NCBI GenBank assembly: GCA_035476575.1
Contig: DATILL010000074.1
Location: forward strand, 14,214 to 78,213
Direction of reading: 5' to 3'
DNA from: DATILL01 sp035476575
GTDB taxonomy: Bacteria; Actinomycetota; Actinomycetes; Mycobacteriales; JACQDL01
Length of the DNA stretch: 64,000 bases
Under the pieces are notes generated by a model that did not search any database, had not been told where the DNA came from, and worked only from the letters and a program-made list of their open reading frames with translations. Shown here piece after piece: positions 27,464 through 36,047 of the stretch. Numbering within the stretch: position 1 is the first letter of the stretch; the number at the start of each line of letters is the position of its first letter. The position numbers were made by a program, and so were the translations under genes.

Positions 27464-27589
27464 GGTGACCACAACGCCGACAGGTCACCACACGGGCACG
27501 GCAGACAACGAAAGGTCACCACAACGCCGACAGGTCACCACACGGGCACGGCAGACAACGAAAGGTCACCACAACGCCGGATGGTCACC
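27464..27589. repeat. Phased GGTSACC array B (6 heptamers, 50-bp unit repeated) between divergent genes
   Basis: Heptamers begin at 27464, 27483, 27514, 27533, 27564 and 27583, giving 19, 31, 19, 31, 19 bp. Short linkers read ACAACGCCGACA; both long linkers contain ACACGGGCACGG then CAGACAACGAAA and are identical, so a 50-bp unit is repeated with almost no change. This is the most regular array and may be recently amplified. It fills the space between the starts of the carboxyltransferase and moxR genes, so it probably overlaps their promoters. Confidence 0.92.
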
Positions 27590-27623
27590 TCACCGCAAAG
27601 GGGCGCAGGTAGCGTTGCCGGAC

Positions 27624-28643
27624 GTGACGACCTGGCAGCAGCCACCGCCGACCGTGCCACCCGAGCCGCCCAACGCCACCGCAGACGCCGACGCCGACGC
27701 GGCCCGGGCCGCCCTGGTACGGCTCCGCGACGAGGTCGGCAAGGCGGTGATCGGCCAGGCCAACGCGGTCAGCAGCCTGGTCATCGCCCTGCTCTGCCGC
27801 GGCCACACGCTGCTGGAGGGCGTGCCAGGCGTGGCCAAGACACTGATGGTACGGGCGCTGGCGGCAGCACTCAGCCTGGAGACCAAGCGGGTGCAGTTCA
27901 CCCCCGACCTGATGCCCGGCGACGTCACCGGCTCACTGGTCTACGACGCCCGCACGACGCAGTTCAGCTTCCGCGAAGGCCCGGTCTTCACCAACCTGCT
28001 GCTCGCCGACGAGATCAACCGGACCCCGCCCAAGACCCAGGCCGCGCTGCTGGAGGCGATGGAGGAGCGGCAGGTCTCGGTGGAGGGCGACCCCCGGCCG
28101 CTGCCCGACCCCTTCATGGTGATCGCGACCCAGAACCCGATCGAGTACGAGGGCACCTATCCGCTACCCGAGGCGCAGCTCGACCGGTTCCTGCTCAAGG
28201 TGGACGTACCGCTGCCGCAGCGGACGGACGAGGTGCGCGTGCTGCAGGCCCACCACGCCGGGTTCGACCCGCGGGACCTGCGCGCGGCCGGGCTGCGCCC
28301 GGTGGCCGGTCCGGACGACCTGGCCACCGCGCGGGCGGCGGCGCGGGCGGTGCGGGCCGCCCCGGAGGTGCTCGGGTACGTCGTGGACCTGGCCCGGGCC
28401 ACCCGCCAGTCACCGTCGCTGTCGCTCGGCGCGTCGCCGCGGGGCGCGACCGCGTTGCTGGCCACCGCCAAGGCCTGGGCCTGGCTGTCCGGCCGGGACT
28501 ACGTGACCCCGGACGACGTGAAGGCACTGGCCCATCCGACCCTGCGGCACCGGATCGCGGTCCGTCCGGAGGCCGAGCTGGAGGGCGTCACCCCGGACGG
28601 CGTGCTCGACTCGGTGCTCGCCGCCGTACCGGTACCGCGCTGA
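27624..28643 (+). CDS. MoxR family AAA+ ATPase
   Basis: 339-aa chaperone-like AAA+ ATPase that acts with DUF58 and von Willebrand-type proteins in envelope or enzyme maturation. Motifs: EVGKAVIGQANAVSSLVIAL, Walker A EGVPGVAKTLMV near residue 65, Walker B NLLLADEINRTPP, sensor region ATQNPIEYEGTYPLPEAQLD and the lid GASPRGATALLATAKAWAWL. The GTG at VTTWQQPP was preferred because earlier in-frame sequence belongs to array B; a TTG three codons upstream is possible. It ends in a TGATG overlap with a short ORF just before DUF58. Confidence 0.93.
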   Translation: MTTWQQPPPTVPPEPPNATADADADAARAALVRLRDEVGKAVIGQANAVSSLVIALLCRGHTLLEGVPGVAKTLMVRALAAALSLETKRVQFTPDLMPGDVTGSLVYDARTTQFSFREGPVFTNLLLADEINRTPPKTQAALLEAMEERQVSVEGDPRPLPDPFMVIATQNPIEYEGTYPLPEAQLDRFLLKVDVPLPQRTDEVRVLQAHHAGFDPRDLRAAGLRPVAGPDDLATARAAARAVRAAPEVLGYVVDLARATRQSPSLSLGASPRGATALLATAKAWAWLSGRDYVTPDDVKALAHPTLRHRIAVRPEAELEGVTPDGVLDSVLAAVPVPR

Positions 28644-28728
28644 TGAGCGCCCCGCCCCGCGCAACCCTCCCAGGGCTGCCAGCTCCTCAACGCACGTGGC
28701 GGGACGCCGCGCCGCGGGATGGCACGGC

Positions 28729-30015
28729 GTGGCGCTGACCGGGCGGACCGCGCTGGTCGCGCTGCTGGGCGCGGGGCTGGCGCCGTTCGGCCCGGTACTG
28801 CTGTGGGCGCTCGGCGGTGCCCTGCTGGCCGGCGTGCTCCTCGACCTGGCCCTCGCCGCCCGGATCGCCGACCTGCGGCTGGAGCGCGCGGGCGCCACGA
28901 CCACCCGGCTCGGCGAGACGGTGACCGTCACCCTCTCGGTAACCAACGCCGGCCGGCGCCGGCTGCGCGGCCTGCTCCGGGACGCCTGGGTGCCCTCGGC
29001 CGGCGCCACCCCGCGGGTACGCACGGTCGACGTGCCGGCGGGGGAGCGCCGCCGCTACCCGACCGGGCTGACCCCCACCCGGCGCGGCGACCGGGCCGCC
29101 TCGGCGGTGACCGTCCGGGCGTACGGCCCGCTCGGGCTGGCCGCCCGGCAGCGCCGGCACCGGGTGCCCTGGGCGGTGCGGGTGCTGCCGCCGTTCACCT
29201 CGCGCAAGTTCCTGCCGGAGAAGCTGGCCAGGCTGCGGGAGCTCGACGGCGCGGTCACGCTCAACCGGCGCGGCCAGGGCACCGAGTTCGACGCGCTGCG
29301 GGAGTATGTCGACGGCGACGACGTGCGGTCCATCGACTGGCGGGCCACCGCCCGGCGGGGCGACGTGGTGGTGCGCACCTGGCGGCCGGAGCGCGACCGC
29401 CGGCTGGTCTGCGTGCTGGACACTGGCCGCACCTCGGCCGCCCGGGTTGGCGACATGCCCCGCCTGGACGCCGCCCTGGACGCCTGCCTGCTGCTGGCCG
29501 CCGTCGCGGCGCGGGCGGGCGACCGGGTCGACCTGTTGGCCGCCGACGACGTCGTACGGGCGTCCGTCGAGGGGTTGGCCCGGGCCGAGGTGCTGCCCCG
29601 GCTGGTGCAGGCGATGGCCCCGCTAGAACCGGCCCTGATCGAGTCCGACGCCGGCATGATCGTCTCCGAGGTGCTGCGGCGGGAGCGCAAGCGGTCGCTC
29701 GTGGTGTGGTTCACCGCCCTGGACGCCGCCCCGGTCGAGTTCGGCCTGCTGCCGGTGCTCGGCGGGCTGACCGCCCGGCACACGGTGCTGGTCGCGGCCG
29801 TCGGCGACCCGACGGTGACCGCGCTGGCCAGCCGCCGCGGTGACCTCGACGCGGTCTATACCGCCGCCGCGGCCGAACGCGCGCTGGCCGACCGGCGCCG
29901 GGTGACCGCCCTGCTGAAGCGCCGGGGCGTCATCGTGGTGGACGAGCCGGCCGGAGCGTTCGCCTCCCGGGTCACCGACGCCTACCTCGCCCTCAAGGCC
30001 GCCGGCCGCCTCTGA
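28729..30015 (+). CDS. DUF58 domain-containing protein
   Basis: 428-aa membrane-anchored protein that usually partners MoxR. VALTGRTALVALLGAGLAPF starts an N-terminal hydrophobic pair of helices, matching the ALTGR opening of actinobacterial homologues, which decides the GTG start; a GTG 33 bp earlier is an alternative. The DUF58 core is REYVDGDDVRSIDWRATARR followed by VVVRTWRPERDRRLVCVLDT, and a vWA-like fold continues to about residue 330 with a degenerate metal site. A 31-codon ORF (28643-28738) in another frame bridges moxR and this gene and may couple their translation. Confidence 0.9.
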   Translation: MALTGRTALVALLGAGLAPFGPVLLWALGGALLAGVLLDLALAARIADLRLERAGATTTRLGETVTVTLSVTNAGRRRLRGLLRDAWVPSAGATPRVRTVDVPAGERRRYPTGLTPTRRGDRAASAVTVRAYGPLGLAARQRRHRVPWAVRVLPPFTSRKFLPEKLARLRELDGAVTLNRRGQGTEFDALREYVDGDDVRSIDWRATARRGDVVVRTWRPERDRRLVCVLDTGRTSAARVGDMPRLDAALDACLLLAAVAARAGDRVDLLAADDVVRASVEGLARAEVLPRLVQAMAPLEPALIESDAGMIVSEVLRRERKRSLVVWFTALDAAPVEFGLLPVLGGLTARHTVLVAAVGDPTVTALASRRGDLDAVYTAAAAERALADRRRVTALLKRRGVIVVDEPAGAFASRVTDAYLALKAAGRL

Positions 30016-30051
30016 CCCCGCCCGTTCCCCACCTGCCCGCGCCGCCCGTGT

Positions 30052-30108
30052 GGTCACCACTCGGCGTTGTGGTGACCTATCGTTGCCCTCGCCGCCCGTG
30101 TGGTGACC
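30052..30108. repeat. Phased GGTSACC array C (3 heptamers) between convergent genes
   Basis: Heptamers begin at 30052, 30071 and 30102 (19 then 31 bp). Linkers are in reverse orientation relative to array B: the short one is ACTCGGCGTTGT and the long one contains TATCGTTGCC and GCCGCCCGTGT. Flanking CGTTGCC and CCGTGTGG fragments suggest truncated further units. It lies between the stops of the DUF58 and SpoIIM genes. Confidence 0.88.
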
Positions 30109-30129
30109 TGTCGTTGCCTGCGGAAGGAC

Positions 30130-31122
30130 TCAGGCGACCGGTGCCGCGTCGCCAGCGAGGCCGGGGTCGAGGTCGCCGGTCACGCCGGCCCGGGCCGCCC
30201 GCCGGCCGAGCAGGACGACGTACGCCAGGAAGCCCGCCTCGGCGAGCGCACCAATCCCGATCCGGGCCCACGTCGGCAGCCCGGACGGCGTCACGAAGGC
30301 CTCGATCGCGCCGCTGACCGCCAGCACGCCGACCAGCCCCACCGCCACCGTGATGGCCACCCGGCCCTCGTTGGCCAGCGCCTGCGCCCGGGGCAGCGGC
30401 CCAGGATCGATCCAGGACCAGCCGAGCCGCAGCCCGGCACCGGCCGCGACGAAGACGGCGGTCAGCTCCAGCAGCCCGTGCGGCGTGACCAGCCCGAAGA
30501 ACAGGCCGGCGTGCCCCGTCCCGACCATCAGCCCGCCCACGACACCGAGGTTCGCCGCGTTCTGCAGCAGCACCCACAGCGAGCCGAGCACGGTGATGCC
30601 GAGAACCAGCGCGCCGGCCGTGACCACGGCGTTGTTGGTCCACACCTGGGCGGCGAAGGACTGCGCCGGGTGCTCGGAGTAGTAGCCGGCGAAGTCGTGC
30701 TCGACGAGCTGGCGCAGCTCGGCCGACGTACCCAGCCTGGCCAGCAGCTCGGGGTGCCCGGCCAGGTACCCCAGCAGCCCGAAGCCGACCGCGAAGAACC
30801 CGGCCGCCACCGCGACCGACCACCGCCAGGCGCGGTACACCGCGACCGGGAAGGTCTGTGTCACGAACCGTGCCGCCCCCCGCCAGGACGCCGACGGCGC
30901 GCCCACCACCGAGCTGCGGCCACGGGCGACCAACGAGGACAGCCAGCCCACCAGCGCCGGGTCGGGGAGCCGGGTCCGCACCACCGACAGGTGGGTGGCG
31001 GCCCGCTGGTACAGCGCCACCAGCTCATCCGCCTCCGCGCCGGACAGCCGGCCGCGGCGGACGAGCTGGTCCAGCCGCTGCCACTCGGCCAGGTGGGCGG
31101 AGACGAAAGCGTCGATGTCCAC
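30130..31122 (-). CDS. Stage II sporulation protein M (SpoIIM) family membrane protein
   Basis: 330-aa multi-pass membrane protein. A cytosolic helical start (DIDAFVSAHLAEWQRLDQLV, LYQRAATHLSVVRTR) is followed by about five or six helices, among them SVAVAAGFFAVGFGLLGYLA, AVVTAGALVLGITVLGSLWV and the signature FFGLVTPHGLLELTAVFVAA, characteristic of the family. In non-sporulating actinomycetes these proteins accompany RDD, MoxR and DUF58 genes. The GTG start gives the usual DIDAF opening. It is divergent from the RDD gene, with a 16-bp inverted repeat in the shared upstream region. Confidence 0.92.
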   Translation of the reverse strand: MDIDAFVSAHLAEWQRLDQLVRRGRLSGAEADELVALYQRAATHLSVVRTRLPDPALVGWLSSLVARGRSSVVGAPSASWRGAARFVTQTFPVAVYRAWRWSVAVAAGFFAVGFGLLGYLAGHPELLARLGTSAELRQLVEHDFAGYYSEHPAQSFAAQVWTNNAVVTAGALVLGITVLGSLWVLLQNAANLGVVGGLMVGTGHAGLFFGLVTPHGLLELTAVFVAAGAGLRLGWSWIDPGPLPRAQALANEGRVAITVAVGLVGVLAVSGAIEAFVTPSGLPTWARIGIGALAEAGFLAYVVLLGRRAARAGVTGDLDPGLAGDAAPVA

Positions 31123-31161
31123 GGTGCCGCCCAGCCTATCCGCGCCCCCACCGCCGTCCCG

Positions 31162-31219
31162 CTTGTCGCGAAGATCCAGCAATACCCGCGGGCGTGTCCC
31201 GGCGGATCGTCGCGACAAG
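31162..31219. promoter_or_regulatory. 16-bp inverted repeat in the spoIIM-RDD divergent promoter region
   Basis: CTTGTCGCGAAGATCC and GGATCGTCGCGACAAG are reverse complements at 15 of 16 positions, 26 bp apart, with the palindrome CCCGCGGG between them. The pair lies midway between the two divergent start codons (39 and 36 bp from them). It could be a two-half-site operator acting on both promoters, or an extended cruciform. It does not resemble the GGTSACC arrays. Confidence 0.7.
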
Positions 31220-31255
31220 GGCTGGGTGCCCGGCGGACCAGGGCAGACTGGGGCC

Positions 31256-32053
31256 GTGCCCCAGATCGTCACCGGCGAGGCGGTCGCGCTCGAGCTGCGG
31301 ATCGCCCAGCTTCCGTCCCGCATGGTCGCCGCGGTGATCGACTTCGCCCTGATGGGCACCGCCTTCGCCGTCCTGGCCGCGGCCAGCGGCCCGGTGCTCG
31401 GCAGCTCCGACGACGCGGCGGTCGCGGCGTACGTGATCGTGCTGCTGCTGGCGGTGTTCCTCGGCTACCCGCTGGCGCTGGAGACGGCGCTGCGCGGCCG
31501 GACGCCCGGCAAGATGGCGATGGGCCTGCGGGTGGTGCGCGACGACGCCGGCCCGATCACCTTCCGGCAGGCGCTGGTCCGGGCGGTGACCGGGTTCGCG
31601 ATCGAGCGCCCCGGGCTGATGCTGGTGGGGCTCGGGTCGGCGCTGGGGCTGGCGGTCATGCTGTTCTCCGCGACCGGCAAGCGGATCGGTGACATGGCTG
31701 CCGGCACCGTGGTGATCCAGGAACGGATCGCGCCGCAGCCGGTGTTCCGGCCGTTCCTGCCGTGGCCGCTGGCCTCCTGGGCCGGCATCCTCGATCTCAC
31801 CGCGGTGGACGACGGCCTGGCGCTGGCGATCCGGCAGTTCCTCAGCCGGGCCAACACGCTGTACCCGGCGGCCCGCGAGGCCCTCGGCCGGCAGCTTCTC
31901 GCCGACGTGCTGGCGCGCACCACCCCGCCACCCCCGCCGGGCGCCCCCGGCTGGGCGGTGCTGTCCGCCGTGCTCGCCGAACGGCGGCAGCGCGCCGAGC
32001 GCCGCCATCGCAGCACCGGCCCAGCGGCCGGGGAGTCAGGGGCCGGGAGGTGA
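31256..32053 (+). CDS. RDD family membrane protein
   Basis: 265-aa membrane protein. After IVTGEAVALELRIAQLPSRM come helices (VVAAVIDFALMGTAFAVLAA-like, AAYVIVLLLAVFLGYPLALE, GLMLVGLGSALGLAVMLFSA), the family signature RGRTPGKMAMGLRVVRDD and GKRIGDMAAGTVVIQER. The C-terminal 80 residues are cytosolic, Arg/Ala-rich and end in a Pro run. The GTG start was chosen at MPQIVTGEAV, the normal family opening. The gene overlaps the convergent hypothetical gene by 18 bp. Confidence 0.9.
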   Translation: MPQIVTGEAVALELRIAQLPSRMVAAVIDFALMGTAFAVLAAASGPVLGSSDDAAVAAYVIVLLLAVFLGYPLALETALRGRTPGKMAMGLRVVRDDAGPITFRQALVRAVTGFAIERPGLMLVGLGSALGLAVMLFSATGKRIGDMAAGTVVIQERIAPQPVFRPFLPWPLASWAGILDLTAVDDGLALAIRQFLSRANTLYPAAREALGRQLLADVLARTTPPPPPGAPGWAVLSAVLAERRQRAERRHRSTGPAAGESGAGR

Positions 32054-32620
32054 GTCGAGCTCGACGAGCTCGACGCCGTCAGCGGCCACTACGACGTCTC
32101 CGGCGAGGTGTACGGCGCGACGCTGGCCGGTGTCCAGCGGTACGACGTCGTACCGGGTCACCGTGAGCGGCCCTAGGTCGGTGTCGTAGGTAGTCACCTC
32201 CCGGCACCGCCACTCCACGTCCACCGTCCGGGTGGCCAGCGCCGGGCCGGTGACCTCGACCAGCCTGGTCCGCCGGGCCTGGCCGGGCGTGATCCGCAGC
32301 AGCCGGGCGATCGCCACCAGGAAGCCCGGCGAGTTGGCCGCGAAGCCCGCCGCGGCGGCGGAGTGTTCGACGCCGTCCCGCACCCACCGCAGCGTCGTAC
32401 CCTCCAGCCCGCCGCGTAGCAGCCACGGGCCGTGCCGCAGCTCGACCCGGACCTGCCGGCCGACCGAGTCCAGCGTCAGGTCGACCGCAGTCACGACAGC
32501 GCCAGCCCCGACAGCGCCAGCCCCGTCGACCCCGGTGCTCGTGTACCGCCACCCTGCCGGGCCGGCCGCGCAGGCGAACGCCTCGACCCGCCCGTCGACC
32601 AGGTAGCGCCCGCGCGGCAT
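32036..32620 (-). CDS. Conserved-looking hypothetical protein
   Basis: 194-aa soluble protein, beta-rich by composition (WLLRGGLEGTTLRWVRDG, VDVEWRCREVTTYDTDLGPL, YDVVPLDTGQRRAVHLAGDV). The alternating hydrophobic pattern suggests a barrel-like fold. It begins 14 bp after the short ahcY and overlaps the 3' end of the convergent RDD gene. I do not recognise the family with confidence. Codon use matches its neighbours, so it is a real gene. A role with the adjacent S-adenosylhomocysteine hydrolase is possible but not shown. Confidence 0.7.
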   Translation of the reverse strand: MPRGRYLVDGRVEAFACAAGPAGWRYTSTGVDGAGAVGAGAVVTAVDLTLDSVGRQVRVELRHGPWLLRGGLEGTTLRWVRDGVEHSAAAAGFAANSPGFLVAIARLLRITPGQARRTRLVEVTGPALATRTVDVEWRCREVTTYDTDLGPLTVTRYDVVPLDTGQRRAVHLAGDVVVAADGVELVELDSPPGP

Positions 32621-32634
32621 CGGTCAGGCCCGGC

Positions 32635-33897
32635 TCAGGACCCGAACTCCCAGGAGTCCAGGTACGCCTGCTGGGCCGGGGTAAGGGTGTCGATCTCGAT
32701 GCCCATGGAGGCCAGCTTCAGCCGGGCCACCTCACGGTCGATCGTGGCCGGCACATCGTGCACGCCCGGCTCCAGGTTCTCGTGCTCCTTGCACAGCCAC
32801 TCCAGGGTGAGCGCCTGGTCGGCGAAGGACAGGTCCATCACCCCGGCCGGGTGGCCTTCGGCGATGCTGAGGTTGGCCAACCGGCCCTCGGCCAGCAGCA
32901 TCACCCGGCGGCCGTCGGCGAGCAGGTACTCATCCAGCGACGGCCGGACGTTCTTCCGCTTGCCGACCGCGTTGCGCTCCAGCCAGCGTACGTCGATCTC
33001 CACGTCGAAATGCCCGCTGTTGGCCAGGATCGCGCCGTCGCGCATCACCGCGAAATGCTCGGCCCGCAGCACGTCCTTGTTGCCGGTCACCGTGACGAAG
33101 AACTCGCCGAGGGTGGCCGCCACCGCCATCGGCAGCACGCGGAAGCCCTCCATGGTGGCGTCCAGCGCGCGCAGCGGCTCGACCTCGCAGACCACCACGT
33201 CCGCGCCCATCCCGCGCAGCCGCTCGGAGACGCCCTTGCCGCAGAAGCCGTACCCGACCACGACCACGGTCTTGCCGGCCAGCAGCGAGTGGGTGGCCCG
33301 GCAGATCGCGTCCACGGTGGACTGCCCGGTGCCGTACCGGTTGTCGAACATCCGCTTGGTGGCGGTGTCGTTGACCGCGACGACCGGGAACCGCAGCGCA
33401 CCGGCCCGGGCCATCGCGCGCAGCCGCACCACCCCGGTGGTGGTCTCCTCGCAGCCGGCGCGGATGCCGTCCAGCAGCTCGGTGCGGGCGGCGTGCAGGG
33501 TGTTGACCAGGTCGCAGCCGTCGTCCAGGACGAACTCCGGCTCGCTGTCCAGCACCGCGTTGATGTGCACGTAGTACCCGGTGAGGTCGACGCCCTTGCG
33601 CGCGTGGACGTGCACGCCGTACTCACAGACCATCGCGGCGGCGGCGTCATCCTGGGTGGACAGCGGGTTGGAGGCGCACAGGTGTACGTCGGCGCCGCCG
33701 ACCACGAGGGTGCGCATCAGGTTGGCCGTCTCGGTGGTGATGTGCATGCAGGCCGCGACCCGGGTGCCGGCGAGCGGCCGCTGCACCGCGAAGCGGTCCC
33801 GGATCTGGCGCAGCACCGGCATGGCCCGGTCGGCCCACTCGATGCGGGTGATGCCCTGCTCGGCAAGCGTCAGGTCGCTCACGTCGTAGTCGGACAC
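32635..33897 (-). CDS. ahcY: S-adenosylhomocysteine hydrolase, short (archaeal-like) form
   Basis: NAD-dependent enzyme that splits S-adenosylhomocysteine into adenosine and homocysteine. This 420-aa copy has ACMHITTETANLMRTL, CEETTTGVVRLRAM, NDTATKRMFDNRYGTGQS and the NAD loop VVVGYGFCGKGVSERLRGMG. It lacks the roughly 40-residue insertion present in the other copy, and it ends at SWEFGS without the Lys/Tyr tail (KPDHYRY) that completes the NAD site of the neighbouring subunit in bacterial and eukaryotic enzymes. Both traits are typical of archaeal and thermophile enzymes. It is 117 bp downstream of the long copy, with a strong hairpin between. It may use a related substrate such as another ribosyl-homocysteine or deazaflavin-related thioether. 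Confidence 0.92.
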   Translation of the reverse strand: MSDYDVSDLTLAEQGITRIEWADRAMPVLRQIRDRFAVQRPLAGTRVAACMHITTETANLMRTLVVGGADVHLCASNPLSTQDDAAAAMVCEYGVHVHARKGVDLTGYYVHINAVLDSEPEFVLDDGCDLVNTLHAARTELLDGIRAGCEETTTGVVRLRAMARAGALRFPVVAVNDTATKRMFDNRYGTGQSTVDAICRATHSLLAGKTVVVVGYGFCGKGVSERLRGMGADVVVCEVEPLRALDATMEGFRVLPMAVAATLGEFFVTVTGNKDVLRAEHFAVMRDGAILANSGHFDVEIDVRWLERNAVGKRKNVRPSLDEYLLADGRRVMLLAEGRLANLSIAEGHPAGVMDLSFADQALTLEWLCKEHENLEPGVHDVPATIDREVARLKLASMGIEIDTLTPAQQAYLDSWEFGS

Positions 33898-33943
33898 GCG
33901 GCTCGCTTCCCGTCAACATGGCTCACCCTCGTGGGCCGGAGTC

Positions 33944-33985
33944 GCCAGCACCGTGCCACCCGACCTGCGGCGGCACGGTGCTGGC
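33944..33985 (-). terminator. Perfect 14-bp hairpin between the two ahcY genes
   Basis: GCCAGCACCGTGCC and GGCACGGTGCTGGC are exact reverse complements around a 14-nt loop. The stem begins about 30 nt past the stop of the long ahcY and ends about 46 nt before the start of the short one. This is the place for an intrinsic terminator or attenuator separating expression of the two copies. No T-run follows, so a role in RNA stability or a ligand-sensing leader is also possible. Confidence 0.65.
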
Positions 33986-34014
33986 CACCTGCGATGTGTC
34001 GCCTACCGGCCGGG

Positions 34015-35486
<1,472 letters not shown>

Positions 35487-35487
<1 letters not shown>

Positions 35488-35939
35488 CAACTCTCCTGAA
35501 CCGAGTCGGGACGGTGGTCCCGGGTCTGCCGCTGCGAGGTGCCACGCCGGGTTGGGGTACCGCGGTGAGCGGCCCGGCGGGCGGCGACCTCCAGCAGTTT
35601 CTCGTGCTTGTCCTGCTCCCAGCGCAGCCACTCGCTGTCCGGTACGTCGTCCGGGCGGGCCGGAGTGGCCTCGAACCACTCCTCGACCGCCCGGCGCAAC
35701 GGCTCCTCGCCCCGCAGCCGTAGCGCGAACCCGACGTCCTGCAGGCCGATGTCGTAGCGCTCCAGCAGCTCGCGGAGGGTACGCAGCCGCTGCAGCTCGG
35801 CTGGCCCGTAGAGCCGGTACCCTGAGCCGGACCGGGGGGCGTCGATCAGCCCGATCCGCTCGATATAACGCAGCATCCGCGGTGACCAGCCCGTGGTCTC
35901 CGCTGCCTCGTGGATCGTCAGGACATCCATCTTAAGCAT
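35487..35939 (-). CDS. MerR family transcriptional regulator
   Basis: 150-aa regulator with an N-terminal winged helix: LTIHEAAETTGWSPRMLRYI, ERIGLIDAPRSGSGYRLYGP, then a dimerisation helix LQRLRTLRELLERYDIGLQD and a short C-terminal region without the Cys pattern of metal sensors. It is co-translated with the long ahcY, so it may control the methyl cycle. The start could be ATG 35939 or ATG 35930; the sequence just upstream is AT-rich with no clear ribosome site, which suggests a leaderless or very short leader. A 5-5-5 dyad overlaps the first start. Confidence 0.87.
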
Positions 35940-35947
35940 CAAGCTTA
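35933..35947 (-). promoter_or_regulatory. TAAGC-N5-GCTTA dyad overlapping the MerR gene start
   Basis: TAAGC and GCTTA flank ATCAA, inside an unusually AT-rich patch (CTTAAGCATCAAGCTTAG). Position over the start codon suggests an autoregulatory operator of the MerR-ahcY operon, if transcription starts close by. Short arms make this tentative. Confidence 0.4.
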
Positions 35948-36047
35948 GCAGAAGAATGTCAAGGTTGCCCGTCGGCGCGATCCTCGCCGAAGATGCACTC
36001 GAACCGCCCCAGACGGTACCTTCCCCCGAAAGCATGACGCGTCCGGG

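Noticed and set aside
27408..27491. N-terminal zinc ribbon (TCRRCGHH) for the carboxyltransferase
   Set aside because: The Cys and His codons come from array B heptamers and linkers; the real start is downstream at the family opening.
27464..27589. CRISPR array
   Set aside because: The 50-bp unit is repeated as a whole, so there are no unique spacers; no cas genes are present, and similar arrays occur at five other sites.
33898..34014. SAH riboswitch before the short ahcY gene
   Set aside because: A strong hairpin is present, but the conserved pseudoknot cannot be identified by eye; recorded only as a test.
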